In this document: positions 26,535-36,507 of the stretch, one piece after another
Numbering within the stretch: the first letter of the stretch is position 1
Layout of the letters: each line of letters opens with the position of its first letter
From: Nitrospira sp.
GTDB lineage: Bacteria > Nitrospirota > Nitrospiria > Nitrospirales > UBA8639
Length of the DNA stretch: 64,000 nt
Assembly: GCA_024760505.1 (NCBI GenBank)
Contig: CP058931.1
Coordinates: 3,234,001 to 3,298,000 of the forward strand
Reading direction: 5' to 3'
The notes under the pieces: generated by a model
Told to the model about the DNA's origin: nothing
What the model saw: only the letters and a program-made list of their open reading frames with translations
Database searches by the model: none
Translations under genes and position numbers: made by a program

Positions 26535-27449
26535 TCAGGCTCGTGGTTGGCGCTTTTGAAGACGGCTTTTTGTTCGGAGAGGAACGATCTCCATGGAGAG
26601 GTCCATGGATGGGGCGGAATGTGTGAGTGCCCCAATCGAGATGAAATCCGGTCCGGCTTCTGCCATATCTCGAACATTGTCCAAAGTCATGCCCCCTGAC
26701 ACTTCTACCAAGGCCTGCTTTTGGATGATGTCTATGGCCTGCCTGACATGATCGGGGGTCATGTTATCCAATAAAAGGACATCGGCTTTTCCCTTCAAGG
26801 CCTGTCGGACCTGAGCAATTGTTTCGACTTCCACGCAAATTCGAAGGCCATGCGGGGCATGTTGCCTGGCCAGCAGGCAAGTCTGGGTGATGTTCAACCG
26901 TTGGGATGCCATCACCGTCAAATGATTATCTTTAATGAGAATGCCATCCTGAAGTGAGAAGCGATGATTTTTGCCCCCGCCAAGGCGAACGGCCCATTTT
27001 TCTAAGGCCCGGAGTCCCGGTGTTGTTTTTCGGGTGTCCACTAAAGCGACCGGATAATCACGGACAGCCTCGCAGAACTGATGGGTGAGCGTGCTGATCC
27101 CCGAAAGCCGTTGGAGGAAATTCAGGGCGATTCGTTCGCCTTGAAGGAGCGACTGCGCCTTCCCTTTCATGCTCAGGATGGTGGTTGAAGGGCGCACCAT
27201 GGTTCCATCGCCAGCATGAGTGGTAAGTTCAAGGGTTGAATCGACTGCTTGAAACACCTCCCTGGCAACGGCCACGCCTGCCACGATCATGTGGCTCTTC
27301 GCGATGATGTTGGCCCGAGCTAATAGAGTTGGTGGAATGAGAAGGGTTGAGGTCAGGTCTCCGTAGGCAAGGTCTTCTTCCAGCGCAGCGCTGATGATGC
27401 GCCGCATGGCAAAAAGAGGAGGAGGCGAGGCGAGATAAGGTGCACCCAT
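26535..27449 (-). CDS. nadC: Nicotinate-nucleotide pyrophosphorylase (quinolinate PRTase)
   Basis: A 304-residue NadC. Visible elements are ALEEDLAYGDLTS at the N-terminus, NFLQRLSGIST, VALVDTRKTTPGLRALEKWAV (substrate-binding Arg and Lys), ILIKDNHL, VEVETIAQVRQAL and EVSGGMTLDNV. It converts quinolinate and PRPP to nicotinate mononucleotide in de novo NAD synthesis. Its first base overlaps the valS stop, so the two are coupled. Confidence 0.96.
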   Translation of the reverse strand: MGAPYLASPPPLFAMRRIISAALEEDLAYGDLTSTLLIPPTLLARANIIAKSHMIVAGVAVAREVFQAVDSTLELTTHAGDGTMVRPSTTILSMKGKAQSLLQGERIALNFLQRLSGISTLTHQFCEAVRDYPVALVDTRKTTPGLRALEKWAVRLGGGKNHRFSLQDGILIKDNHLTVMASQRLNITQTCLLARQHAPHGLRICVEVETIAQVRQALKGKADVLLLDNMTPDHVRQAIDIIQKQALVEVSGGMTLDNVRDMAEAGPDFISIGALTHSAPSMDLSMEIVPLRTKSRLQKRQPRA

Positions 27450-30235
27450 CAGGTCGTCATGGAAGCCAATTGTTGTTCGGTCATATTCAGAATTCCCAAC
27501 TCATCGATCAGCTTGGTACGGCGGTCTTCGGATTCCTGAATGACGGAGGGCTCCGCTTTCTCCCTGAACTCAGGAGAGGATAACCGACTGCCAAGGCGCT
27601 GCACTTCCTTCTCTTTTTCTCCAATTTGTTTCTGAATTTTTTTAACCACTTCATGGAGGTCAATCTCATTGGGAACGGGGATGCCAATAGTACTGAAATG
27701 ACCAGAAGGCAATTGTAATGTACGGAGAGATGGGATGGCCTGGTCTGTGATGACCGATGAGCGCAGAATTGACTCGATATAGGGCACAAGAAAGGCCAGA
27801 ATGGCCGTGTCATTGTCCTGGGTGCTCACTCCATAGATCGAAGGGGTTTGAGCGGAGGAAATATTCAGGAAGGCTCGCCCGGTTCTCGCCGTGTTGACAA
27901 ACGCTTGGAGAAGTAAAAAAGCCTGCTCGGCTTCAGCATTGACCCATTCCGGCTTTTCAATGGGAAAGGGTTGCGTCATGATTGATGGCCCTTCGTGCGG
28001 GAAGGATTGCCATATTTCTTCGGTAATAAATGGCATCACGGGGTGTAACAGCCGTTGGATGATTTCAAAAGATTCCAAGAGTGTCTGGCGGGTGGCAGGC
28101 GCATCAGGATGGTTTTCCTGTTGGAGGCAGGGTTTGGCGAGTTCGATGAACCAATCACAATATTCATGCCAGATGAATTGATAGAGAGCAGAGGCGGCTT
28201 GGTCAAAGCGATAGTCTTCAAAGGCTTTGCTCACTTCACGGATCGTATGGTTCAGTCGGCTGAGAATCCATCGATCTGGAAAAGGTCGGAACTCGGCTGC
28301 GTTTGATGTCCGTGGTCCATCCGCATAGAGATGAATAAAACGTGCGGCATTCCAGAGTTTTGTGACAAAATTTCGATACCCTTCAATACGTTCCTCGGCC
28401 AGTTTAATGTCCCGGCCAGGAGAGGCCATTGAAGCCAGGGTAAACCGCAGGGCATCCGTTCCATATTGTCGCATTTTGGTTAGGGGATCAATCACATTGC
28501 CTTTGGATTTGCTCATCTTTTGACCCTCGGCGTCTCGAACCAGGGCATGAATGTACACATCACGGAATGGAACCTGCCCCGTAAATTTCAGGCCCATCAT
28601 GATCATTCGGGCAACCCAAAAGAAGAGAATGTCCAGTCCGGTGACTAGGGTTGCGGTCGGGTAAAATGATTTAAAGTCTTCTGTGTTTTCTGGCCACCCG
28701 AGGGTAGAAAATGGCCAAAGGGACGATGAAAACCAGGTGTCCAATACATCAGGGTCTTGAAAAAGGTTGGTCCCGCCGCATGTTGGACAGGATTGTGGTG
28801 GAGTTCTCGAGACGATGGGTTGTGCATCGGGGGTGATAAAGCAGCTCATTGTGAGCTGTTCGGAAGAAATGCTTTTATCGTCAGGGACTTCGCCAGCCTG
28901 GCTAGTTTTGAGAAACTTGTCCTGGTTGCAGGTTCGACAGTACCAGGCGGGGATTTGGTGTCCCCACCAGATTTGGCGAGAAATGCACCAATCTTTGATC
29001 TGGCGCATCCAGCCCAAATAATTGTTTTTCCAGCCATCGGGAATAATTCGAATGTGTCCGGTTTCAACCGCTTGGATGGCAGGAGTTGCCAAAGGTTGGA
29101 TTTTGACGAACCATTGCGGTGAAAGATAGGGTTCGACAACGGTTTTGCATCGATAACATTTCCCGATGGCCATGGCGTGATCTTCAACCTTGAAGAGAAG
29201 TTCGTCCTTCTCCAGGGCTTCTATCACCATGGCGCGGGCTTCCTGGACTGACTTGAGGTTGAGGACGGTTCGAAGTCTCGGGTCTGCTTGAGCTTCTTGA
29301 AGTCCTGAGGGGCTCATTCGAGCCTGAAAATCGAGTATGGCCAGGCGTGGAAGATCGTGTCGTTCGCCTGCTTCAAAGTCATTAAAGTCATGCGCAGGGG
29401 TAATTTTGACGGCTCCGGTTCCAAATTCCCGGTCCACTAATATCGGATCAGCTAAAATGGGAATGGTTCGTGTCGTCAAAGGGACCCGAACTTTTTTGCC
29501 GATGTACTGTTGAAAGCGAGGATCCTCAGGGTGGACAGCCACAGCGGTATCTCCCAGAACAGTCTCTGGTCTGGTCGTGGCCACCATGAGGAATTGTGTT
29601 GGATCGTCAGCGAGGAAATACTGAATGTGATAAAGCTTTCCTTTGATGGGTTCGTGCTCGACTTCAATGTCAGACAGGGCGGTCAGGCAGCGCGGGCACC
29701 AATTTATTAAACGTTCCCCTCGGTAAATAAGACCTTCCTCGTACAGACGAACAAACACCTCTCGAACCGCCCGGGAAAGTCCTTCGTCCATGGTAAACCG
29801 GAGACGAGACCAATCGCAGGAGGCTCCTAACTGTTTTAATTGTTCGATAATGGTATCTCCCGATTGGTGTCTCCACTTCCAGACCCGGTCGATGAAGGCC
29901 GAGCGCCCGAGGTGTTCTCGTGACTGACCTTCCTGCGCGAGTTGCCGCTCGACTACATTTTGGGTCGCAATCCCCGCATGGTCTGTCCCGGGAACCCAAA
30001 GAGTCTTTAGTCCCTGCATGCGTCGCCATCGAACGATAATGTCCTGGATGGTCGTATTAAGGGCATGGCCGATGTGGAGTGATCCGGTGACATTGGGCGG
30101 AGGAATGACCAGGCAAAATGATTGAGATTGGTTGCGGAGGTCAGGCTGGAAGAGCTGGTGCTCCATCCAATAGGACCCCCACCGCTGCTCGACTTCATTA
30201 GGATTGTAGGTTTTTTCTAACTGTGAAGATGACAT
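27449..30235 (-). CDS. valS: Valyl-tRNA synthetase
   Basis: A 928-residue class I synthetase. PPPNVTGSLHIGHALN holds the HIGH signature near residue 50; a large CP1 editing domain (about 190-400) removes Thr-tRNA; GQKMSKSKGNVIDP holds the KMSKS loop near residue 565; an anticodon-binding helical domain and a C-terminal coiled-coil arm (VVKKIQKQIGEKEKEVQ) end the protein. It is the first gene of the valS-nadC-birA-coaX unit. Confidence 0.97.
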   Translation of the reverse strand: MSSSQLEKTYNPNEVEQRWGSYWMEHQLFQPDLRNQSQSFCLVIPPPNVTGSLHIGHALNTTIQDIIVRWRRMQGLKTLWVPGTDHAGIATQNVVERQLAQEGQSREHLGRSAFIDRVWKWRHQSGDTIIEQLKQLGASCDWSRLRFTMDEGLSRAVREVFVRLYEEGLIYRGERLINWCPRCLTALSDIEVEHEPIKGKLYHIQYFLADDPTQFLMVATTRPETVLGDTAVAVHPEDPRFQQYIGKKVRVPLTTRTIPILADPILVDREFGTGAVKITPAHDFNDFEAGERHDLPRLAILDFQARMSPSGLQEAQADPRLRTVLNLKSVQEARAMVIEALEKDELLFKVEDHAMAIGKCYRCKTVVEPYLSPQWFVKIQPLATPAIQAVETGHIRIIPDGWKNNYLGWMRQIKDWCISRQIWWGHQIPAWYCRTCNQDKFLKTSQAGEVPDDKSISSEQLTMSCFITPDAQPIVSRTPPQSCPTCGGTNLFQDPDVLDTWFSSSLWPFSTLGWPENTEDFKSFYPTATLVTGLDILFFWVARMIMMGLKFTGQVPFRDVYIHALVRDAEGQKMSKSKGNVIDPLTKMRQYGTDALRFTLASMASPGRDIKLAEERIEGYRNFVTKLWNAARFIHLYADGPRTSNAAEFRPFPDRWILSRLNHTIREVSKAFEDYRFDQAASALYQFIWHEYCDWFIELAKPCLQQENHPDAPATRQTLLESFEIIQRLLHPVMPFITEEIWQSFPHEGPSIMTQPFPIEKPEWVNAEAEQAFLLLQAFVNTARTGRAFLNISSAQTPSIYGVSTQDNDTAILAFLVPYIESILRSSVITDQAIPSLRTLQLPSGHFSTIGIPVPNEIDLHEVVKKIQKQIGEKEKEVQRLGSRLSSPEFREKAEPSVIQESEDRRTKLIDELGILNMTEQQLASMTT

Positions 30236-30401
30236 ACTATCTATCGTTGATAGGGTGTTTCGGAATTGGCAAAAAAGTCTCCGATGTTATCACGGGCCCT
30301 GTAGGCCTGCAATACGACCTCTTGTTCCTCCTACGATGCCTGTGGTAAAAAGAGCTTCCGTTAAATTTTTAACATTTCCAATTCACTCAGGAGAATCACC
30401 C

Positions 30402-30512
30402 ATGCCACGTGGTCGGCAAAAAGATCGTGATTTGCGAAGGAAACATCGAAAAAATCAACAGCGGGTAAAAGGTTTAGAAGTGGCCAGGCGCGAAAAGGGC
30501 AAAAAGAAATAA
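30402..30512 (+). CDS. Very small, strongly basic protein
   Basis: A 36-residue protein starting MPRGRQKDRDLRRKHRKN, with 18 Arg/Lys residues and no acidic cluster. The ATG has an excellent CAGGAG site 8 bases upstream, while the longer frame from 30255 has none and its leader looks non-coding. The composition suggests nucleic-acid or ribosome binding. I do not know the family. It is transcribed divergently from valS. Confidence 0.6.
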   Translation: MPRGRQKDRDLRRKHRKNQQRVKGLEVARREKGKKK

Positions 30513-30683
30513 GAACCTGATTTTTTGAGGCCGAAGCCTTCATTCCAAAGAGCTTCATTTCTCTTCTTGAATTTCCTTCCTTATGATTTTCGTTTGATCC
30601 AACAAACCCGCAAGGCCATATCTGGGCGGAGGACAGGTCATCGGTCCCTATGCCCTTGATCCTCCTTCCACCCCATTTATTGT

Positions 30684-31406
30684 ATGAATTCCTCCCCCAT
30701 AAAAGTCATTTTTTTTGATGCCGTAGGGACCCTATTCGATGTGAAGGGATCGGTAGGGGAGATCTATTTAGCGTATGCAAAAAAATACGGGGTCCCGGAC
30801 ACCGAACACACCCAACATGCATTGAATGCAGCTTTCAAGCAAACCATAAAAGACATGCCTCTTCCGATTTTCTCGGTGGAGCGGCCCGAAAAACTCAAAC
30901 AGTGCGAGCGGTTGTGGTGGTTTGATGTTGTGCATGCCGTTTTTTATCGGGTAGGAATGTTCGAAGGATTTGACGATTTTTTTGAGGAGGTATTCGAGGC
31001 GTTTGGGAAGCCTACCCATTGGGAGCTATTTCCTGAAACATGCGAAATATTAGCTGAATTGAAGAGGAAAGGCTTTGAACTCGGAATTATTTCCAATTTT
31101 GATAGTCGGTTTTTTCAGGTTTCGCGTGGGCTTGGTCTCAGCACGTTTTTTGATTCTGTGACCATTTCCAGTTTGGTCGGGTCCGCCAAGCCAGCCCAAA
31201 ATATTTTTGCTCATGCACTTGATGAGCATATGGTGATCCCTCAAGAAGCACTTCATGTGGGAGATCATCCTATTGAGGATTTCGAAGGGGCTCGACAGGC
31301 CGGTCTTCATGCCGTCTTGATTGACCGTTCAACAAATAGCCCCCCTCATCCACAGACCCTTTCAAATTTAATTCAACTGTCTTCGTACGACCTCTTGCAT
31401 CCCTAA
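30684..31406 (+). CDS. HAD-superfamily hydrolase-like protein (REG-2-type)
   Basis: A 240-residue HAD protein with a four-helix cap at about residues 20-110. Motif I is IFFDAVGTLFD: nucleophile D12 is present but the usual second Asp is Val14, as in the REG-2-like subgroup. Motif II is IISNFDSR, motif III GSAKPAQNIF (Lys), and motif IV VGDHPIEDFEGA. The missing general acid/base Asp makes ordinary phosphatase activity doubtful. No neighbour hints at a substrate. Confidence 0.85.
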   Translation: MNSSPIKVIFFDAVGTLFDVKGSVGEIYLAYAKKYGVPDTEHTQHALNAAFKQTIKDMPLPIFSVERPEKLKQCERLWWFDVVHAVFYRVGMFEGFDDFFEEVFEAFGKPTHWELFPETCEILAELKRKGFELGIISNFDSRFFQVSRGLGLSTFFDSVTISSLVGSAKPAQNIFAHALDEHMVIPQEALHVGDHPIEDFEGARQAGLHAVLIDRSTNSPPHPQTLSNLIQLSSYDLLHP

Positions 31407-31745
31407 AAACCCAACCTGCATTCAATTTTTTTCACAACCCTCCCGAGTGCCAATTGAAGGCCAGATGTCCCGTACCTTTACCTAACCCACGGGTAAGTAA
31501 AAGGGTGAATCCTGAAAGGCCAAATGGCGGCTAGTGGTCAGGCACCAAGATCGTAAGGGAATCCTTCACGATACTAAGGAGCCCACAGAAAATCAAAATG
31601 GGAATACTTGACCATTTTGGCCATTCAGGTTACGGTTCACAATCAAAGTAGACCCCTCAAGGCTGGTGCGGCCTTTTTGACATGATGAACTCTTTCCAGG
31701 TGTGGATCCTTAAGTTAGTACTCCTTCGTCAATAATACGAAGCCC
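31407..31745. other. Intergenic region, no feature recognised
   Basis: No gene, RNA gene or repeat found by eye. Confidence 0.5.
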
Positions 31746-33965
31746 GTGGAATTTTTTGCCATCAGTGGATTGTTAAATGGATTAGCCGCTAGCGGGTTGG
31801 CGTCCTTTGTCTACTTCCGCGCTCCAAAGGATCCCAGGCATTGGACGTTTGGTTTATTTGGCATTGCCACTGCCTTATGGAGTTTTGGGTATTTTGCCTG
31901 GCAAGTCACGGATTCTGAGTTTTTTGCGCTTCTTAATCTTCGTATATTAATGGCAGGGGCTATCTTTATTCCCATTACATTTCTGCATCATGTTTTGTAT
32001 TTACTTGGGAAGGAGAATATTTATAGCACTACGATAAAATGGAATTACTTTATAGGTGGAGTTTTCCTTCTTGCCGATTTTACACCTTTCTTTATTCAAG
32101 GTGTCCGACAAATTTCTGTTTTTCCGTTTTGGGGTGTGCCTGGCCTGATCTTTCATTTTTGTTTGATTTGGTGGGTCGGACTTGTAATCTTTGCCCATCT
32201 TCTTCTTATTCAAGCCTATGCAAAGGAAAGGGGATTGCGTCGAAGGCAATTTTTGTATCTCCTCATAGGCTCAGCAATCGGATACATAGGTGGAGCTACT
32301 AATTATCCCCTGTGGTATGGTATTGAAATATTACCCTATGGAACCATTGGCTTTGCGGTCTATATTTCAATCGTAGCCTATACCTTGTTGCGATTCCACT
32401 GGTTGGAATTTTCGGTCTATGTTGAAAAAGGATTGTCCTATTTTGCTATTTTATTGTTTGTCTCACAGCCTGTGTATCCGATGCTGCTACTGGCGCAGAA
32501 ATCCCTCCTGGGTGCCATTAATGTCAGGTTTTCCGTGGTCCAACTTGTGCTCCATCTCATGACGGTTGTGGGAGTTTATCAGATGAAAGTGGGAACGAAG
32601 GGTGCGGTCGCGAGAACCATACTCAAAGGCCGGGAATTGAGGACTCAGGCTCTCTCCAGATTTTCGTCAAAAGTCGCTAACATGCATAATATTCAGGATT
32701 TGGGTCAGGCCATTCTAGAAACGGTCGGGAGAAGTGCTGGAGCATCGAAGGCCGCAATCTTTGTTTTGCAAGTTGAAGAAAATCGGTATAGGGCAGTTTC
32801 AAGCTTCGGGTTTTCTCCGGATCATCCTGTTATCCAGAATGGATGGGCTATCTCCGATAATCTTCCACAATTATTATTATTTACGCAGGCAAAAGTCTCC
32901 ATTGGGGATTTGAAAGGTTTAGACTCAAATGAAGGCGAGAGGCGTATAGCCGAAATATTAGAAGATGCCGGATTAGAGTTGTTCTATCCGATCTTTGGGA
33001 ATAACCAATTATTAGGTGTTTTGGCACTTGGCCCTACGTCGAGTGAAGCTATTCGGATGATGGGTGGAAAAACATTTTGGAATACGATTATTCAGGAATC
33101 TGCCTTAGCTTTAGAAAATGCCATTTTGCGGGAAGAAATTCACCGTTCTCAAAATTTGCTTTGCCAAGTGGATCGCCTACGGTCCCTTGAAGCCATGGCC
33201 AATGGATTGACTCAGGAACTTCATAGTCCATTAGTCTCAATTAAAGCTTTTGTTCAAGTGGCTGAGTTGCGACGTCATGACGGGGAATTTATGGATAGGC
33301 TCCATCGTATAGTGGGAGAAGATCTTGCGAAGATCGAAGCCTTAACAAAAGAGATCAGAGAATATGTTAAGCCCTTATCGGGATCATTGAATGCAAAGGC
33401 CCATATCCACGATATCATTGATTCCTGTCTTTTGTTTGTAGCGAGCAATCCTTCTTATCATAAGACGATGATTGAGAAAGTATTTAGTCCAGATGTTCCG
33501 ATGGTCTCTGTAGATCGCCAGGGGCTCATGCAGGCCATTTTCAATGGGCTGTTATTTCTCCTAAAGGACCCCTCGCATTTGTCTGGAACTTTGCGAATTG
33601 AAACAGAAGCTGGTCGACAGGTTTTAGGGCAAAATTGGCTTCAAGTTTCGGTGTGGTGGAAAGCAGAAAAAACGTCAATGGATTCTGAGCTGGTTTCAAT
33701 AGAGGAGTGGGACTTTGATAATTGCATTACTGATGAACCTGACCCTTCCGCCACGCAAGGGTTAATCCTTGCCCATCAAATTATTCAACGTCATTCTGGA
33801 CGTCTTCAGCTTTTGACCAATGAGCGTGGCATTCTTGGATTTCAAATCCAACTACCCCTCAGTCTTCCCTATGCCAATGAGTATTCCTTGACTTCTTTTG
33901 GTAACCCCGCCATTCCTCTCAGGCAGGTGAAGGTAACCCCAGACGCTGGGCATCCTTTTTCGTAG
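31746..33965 (+). CDS. Membrane histidine-kinase-like protein with degenerate kinase core
   Basis: A 739-residue protein with seven or eight transmembrane segments in residues about 1-285, a GAF-like sensor domain (about 300-460), then a kinase-like core. At the H-box the sequence is LTQELHSPLVSIKAF; comparison with AHEIRNPL places Gln490 where the phospho-accepting His should be. In the ATPase part the N-box is IFNGLLFLLKD (second Asn missing), and the Gly-rich box is replaced by DPSATQGLILAHQI. It is thus probably unable to autophosphorylate and may act as a sensor subunit for the hybrid kinase encoded 63 bases downstream. Alignment was done by eye. Confidence 0.75.
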   Translation: MEFFAISGLLNGLAASGLASFVYFRAPKDPRHWTFGLFGIATALWSFGYFAWQVTDSEFFALLNLRILMAGAIFIPITFLHHVLYLLGKENIYSTTIKWNYFIGGVFLLADFTPFFIQGVRQISVFPFWGVPGLIFHFCLIWWVGLVIFAHLLLIQAYAKERGLRRRQFLYLLIGSAIGYIGGATNYPLWYGIEILPYGTIGFAVYISIVAYTLLRFHWLEFSVYVEKGLSYFAILLFVSQPVYPMLLLAQKSLLGAINVRFSVVQLVLHLMTVVGVYQMKVGTKGAVARTILKGRELRTQALSRFSSKVANMHNIQDLGQAILETVGRSAGASKAAIFVLQVEENRYRAVSSFGFSPDHPVIQNGWAISDNLPQLLLFTQAKVSIGDLKGLDSNEGERRIAEILEDAGLELFYPIFGNNQLLGVLALGPTSSEAIRMMGGKTFWNTIIQESALALENAILREEIHRSQNLLCQVDRLRSLEAMANGLTQELHSPLVSIKAFVQVAELRRHDGEFMDRLHRIVGEDLAKIEALTKEIREYVKPLSGSLNAKAHIHDIIDSCLLFVASNPSYHKTMIEKVFSPDVPMVSVDRQGLMQAIFNGLLFLLKDPSHLSGTLRIETEAGRQVLGQNWLQVSVWWKAEKTSMDSELVSIEEWDFDNCITDEPDPSATQGLILAHQIIQRHSGRLQLLTNERGILGFQIQLPLSLPYANEYSLTSFGNPAIPLRQVKVTPDAGHPFS

Positions 33966-34046
33966 GAAAAATTGCTAGAATCCTGGAGGTTGGGTGCTGA
34001 CTCCCTCTGAGTCAGGTCGGAAGTTGAATTGCGTCATTCTTCCTCT

Positions 34047-36347
34047 ATGAATAACTTCTCTCAAAATGAGCGTTCCGTTTTTGACCATGTGCCACTGGTT
34101 GTCTATCAGTGCACTCAACAGGGGATTGATCGGAATTTTGAGTTTGTGAGTCCGTACGTTTATTCATTGCTAAGCCTAACTCCTGAGCAACTCACCCAAG
34201 ATTCCAAAGCGTTTTTTTGTCGGATTCATCCGGAAGATCGGAATATGTTTTTGAGAGCTTGGGAGAAACACACCCATTTGCCTGTAACCATTCGGTTAGA
34301 ATATCGGATGCTCGGTGAAGGAAATCGAGTGGTTTGGGTTCAAGAAAATAGTGTGATGTCTCAGGGGAGCATCGAAAATGAAATGATCTGCCATGGGGCG
34401 TTAATCGAGATCCCTGATCACCAACATATCAAAGAGGAATTGCAGCGCTGGGACCGAGAGCTTCAATCCTTGACCGGTAATCTTCCCGATATTATTGGAC
34501 GCTTTGATCGCAAGAACCGTGTTATGTATTTAAATCGGTGGTGGGATAGCGTTGACCCAATTCCCCCAGAAAAGTATTTGGGGAAAGAACTCATTGAGTT
34601 GGGGGTCTCTCAAAAGGTCGCAGGTGTGTTTGAAGAGAAAATTCAATCGGTTTGTAAAAAGGGTATATCAGAATCCCTGGAGATTTCCCATCCTACTGGA
34701 AAAGGACTGAAAAACTTTGAAATACGATTTTGCCCGGAGCCAACCGTCGGAGGACAAATTTTAACCGTCTTGTTGATCTGTCGTGATGTGACAGACGTTC
34801 GAATGGCTGAGTTGGCCTTTAGAGACAGTGATGAAAAATTTCGCCAACTGGCCGAAACGGTGGATAGTGTGTTTTGGATCTGGGATGTAGACCTACAGCA
34901 AATAGTCTACGTGAGTCCTGCTTACAAACGGCTTTGGGGCAGGGATCCTCAAAAACTCATGAATAATCCCTTTGATTGGTTGAGCATCGTTTTCCAGGAA
35001 GATCAGGCCAAGGTGGAAAATTTGTTTTTCAAGAGAATTGATGCGAAAGGCCTTGATATTGAATATCGAATCGTCACTGGTCACCATGAGCTACGTTGGA
35101 TCCATAACCGTACCTTTCCGGTGAAGGATTCATCAGGGAGGATTCATCGGATCATTGGGATAGCTCAGGATGTGACGGAAAGAAAGAAATGGGAGGAAGA
35201 GCGGTTGAGGGGGGCAAAGCTCGAATCACTTGGGCTCTTGGCCGGAGGACTTGCCCATGACTTCAATAATCTGCTCACAGCTATTTTAGGCCAACTGTCA
35301 TTGGCGAAATATACACTGGACTCATCCAACCCGCTATTTAATCGGATTTCTGAGGCCGAACATGCTTCTTTGAGAGCACAAGACATTGCGAGGCAACTCC
35401 TGACTTTTTCTAAGGGCGGGGCCCCGGTAAAAAAGACTGTTTCCTTGAAAGAGATCTTGCATGAGAATGTCCGGTTGGTGCTCGCAGGCTCTAATGTCCG
35501 TCCAATCTTTAACATTTCCGATGATTTGTGGCCGGTCACTATCGATGCAGGCCAAATTTGCCAGGTGATTCATAATCTTGTGATCAATGCGAGGCAGGCG
35601 ATGGAGGAGGGAGGGGAATGTATCATTCAAGCTCACAATGTTCCAGGAGATGGGGTTGAACTATCGGGTTTGGGAGCCATGACTCTGCCTGCTCAGGATT
35701 GGATTGAAATCCGCTTCATTGACAATGGGATTGGGATTGCAAAGGACAATCTAGAAAAAATATTTGATCCCTATTTTACGACCAAGTCCACAGGGTCAGG
35801 GTTAGGGCTTGCGACGTCCTACTCCATTGTGAGGAATCATGGCGGATTGTTGGCTGTGAAGTCCGCACTCGGTGAAGGTAGTACTTTTTCTTTATTTTTA
35901 CCCGCTAACCCCATTCAAGAAATGTCTCCAGGATTGCCGGAGCGGAGCGTGAAAATAGGACAAGGCAAAATTCTGATCATGGATGATGAAATCCAAATTC
36001 GAAACGTTCTTGGTGAGATGGTGGAAACTTGTGGTTACAGCTACCAAGCAGCCAAAGACGGAGACGAAGCCTTGAAGAATTTTTGTGAGGCAAGAGAAAT
36101 TGGTTCCCCATTTTCAGCCGTCATCCTTGATTTAACCATACCTGGTGGGCTAGGAGGAAAAGAAGTCATCAGCCGGCTCTTAACTATAGATCCCCAGGTC
36201 AAAGCTATTGTGGTGAGTGGTTATTCGAATGACCCTGTCCTTGCCAATTATCAGGAATATGGTTTCAAGGGTAGAGTCGCAAAGCCTTTTAACCTTGTAG
36301 ATCTCAGTGTCGTACTTCATTCCGTTTTAGAGAAGACGACATCATAA
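34047..36347 (+). CDS. PAS-containing hybrid sensor histidine kinase/response regulator
   Basis: About 766 residues from the ATG at 34047 (a TTG at 34029 is possible). No membrane segment, so it is cytoplasmic. There are three PAS-like regions (about 1-130, 135-260, 265-385), a HisKA domain with GLAHDFNNLLTAILG (His about 404), a HATPase with NLVINARQAM, DNGIGIA and GSGLGLATSY, and a C-terminal receiver with DDE and VILDLTIPG (Asp about 695) and AKPF. All catalytic residues seem intact, unlike the preceding gene. It likely receives input via PAS domains and passes phosphate to its own receiver; the output protein is not adjacent. Confidence 0.92.
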   Translation: MNNFSQNERSVFDHVPLVVYQCTQQGIDRNFEFVSPYVYSLLSLTPEQLTQDSKAFFCRIHPEDRNMFLRAWEKHTHLPVTIRLEYRMLGEGNRVVWVQENSVMSQGSIENEMICHGALIEIPDHQHIKEELQRWDRELQSLTGNLPDIIGRFDRKNRVMYLNRWWDSVDPIPPEKYLGKELIELGVSQKVAGVFEEKIQSVCKKGISESLEISHPTGKGLKNFEIRFCPEPTVGGQILTVLLICRDVTDVRMAELAFRDSDEKFRQLAETVDSVFWIWDVDLQQIVYVSPAYKRLWGRDPQKLMNNPFDWLSIVFQEDQAKVENLFFKRIDAKGLDIEYRIVTGHHELRWIHNRTFPVKDSSGRIHRIIGIAQDVTERKKWEEERLRGAKLESLGLLAGGLAHDFNNLLTAILGQLSLAKYTLDSSNPLFNRISEAEHASLRAQDIARQLLTFSKGGAPVKKTVSLKEILHENVRLVLAGSNVRPIFNISDDLWPVTIDAGQICQVIHNLVINARQAMEEGGECIIQAHNVPGDGVELSGLGAMTLPAQDWIEIRFIDNGIGIAKDNLEKIFDPYFTTKSTGSGLGLATSYSIVRNHGGLLAVKSALGEGSTFSLFLPANPIQEMSPGLPERSVKIGQGKILIMDDEIQIRNVLGEMVETCGYSYQAAKDGDEALKNFCEAREIGSPFSAVILDLTIPGGLGGKEVISRLLTIDPQVKAIVVSGYSNDPVLANYQEYGFKGRVAKPFNLVDLSVVLHSVLEKTTS

Positions 36348-36393
36348 GCTTTGGCCAAGGTGGGGTGTCTTGGCATTGGCATAATTGTTTGTG

Positions 36394-36434
36394 AAAAAGG
36401 GGGAATCCTTATTGGTGATGAATTCCCCCTTTTT
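36394..36434. terminator. Bidirectional intrinsic terminator
   Basis: AAAAAGGGGGAAT and AATTCCCCCTTTTT form a GC-rich stem flanked by A and T runs, lying between the convergent kinase and methyltransferase genes. It fits intrinsic termination on both strands. Confidence 0.85.
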
Positions 36435-36507
36435 CTATGGCCACTGTTCCTTAAAATGCCATGCTCCCCGGCTATGTGAAGGGGGGGGGATGGTCTTTCA
36501 TTACTGG

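Noticed and set aside
30521..30540. Small GGCC/TTCG-type hairpin after the tiny basic gene
   Set aside because: The T-run precedes the stem instead of following it; not an intrinsic terminator.
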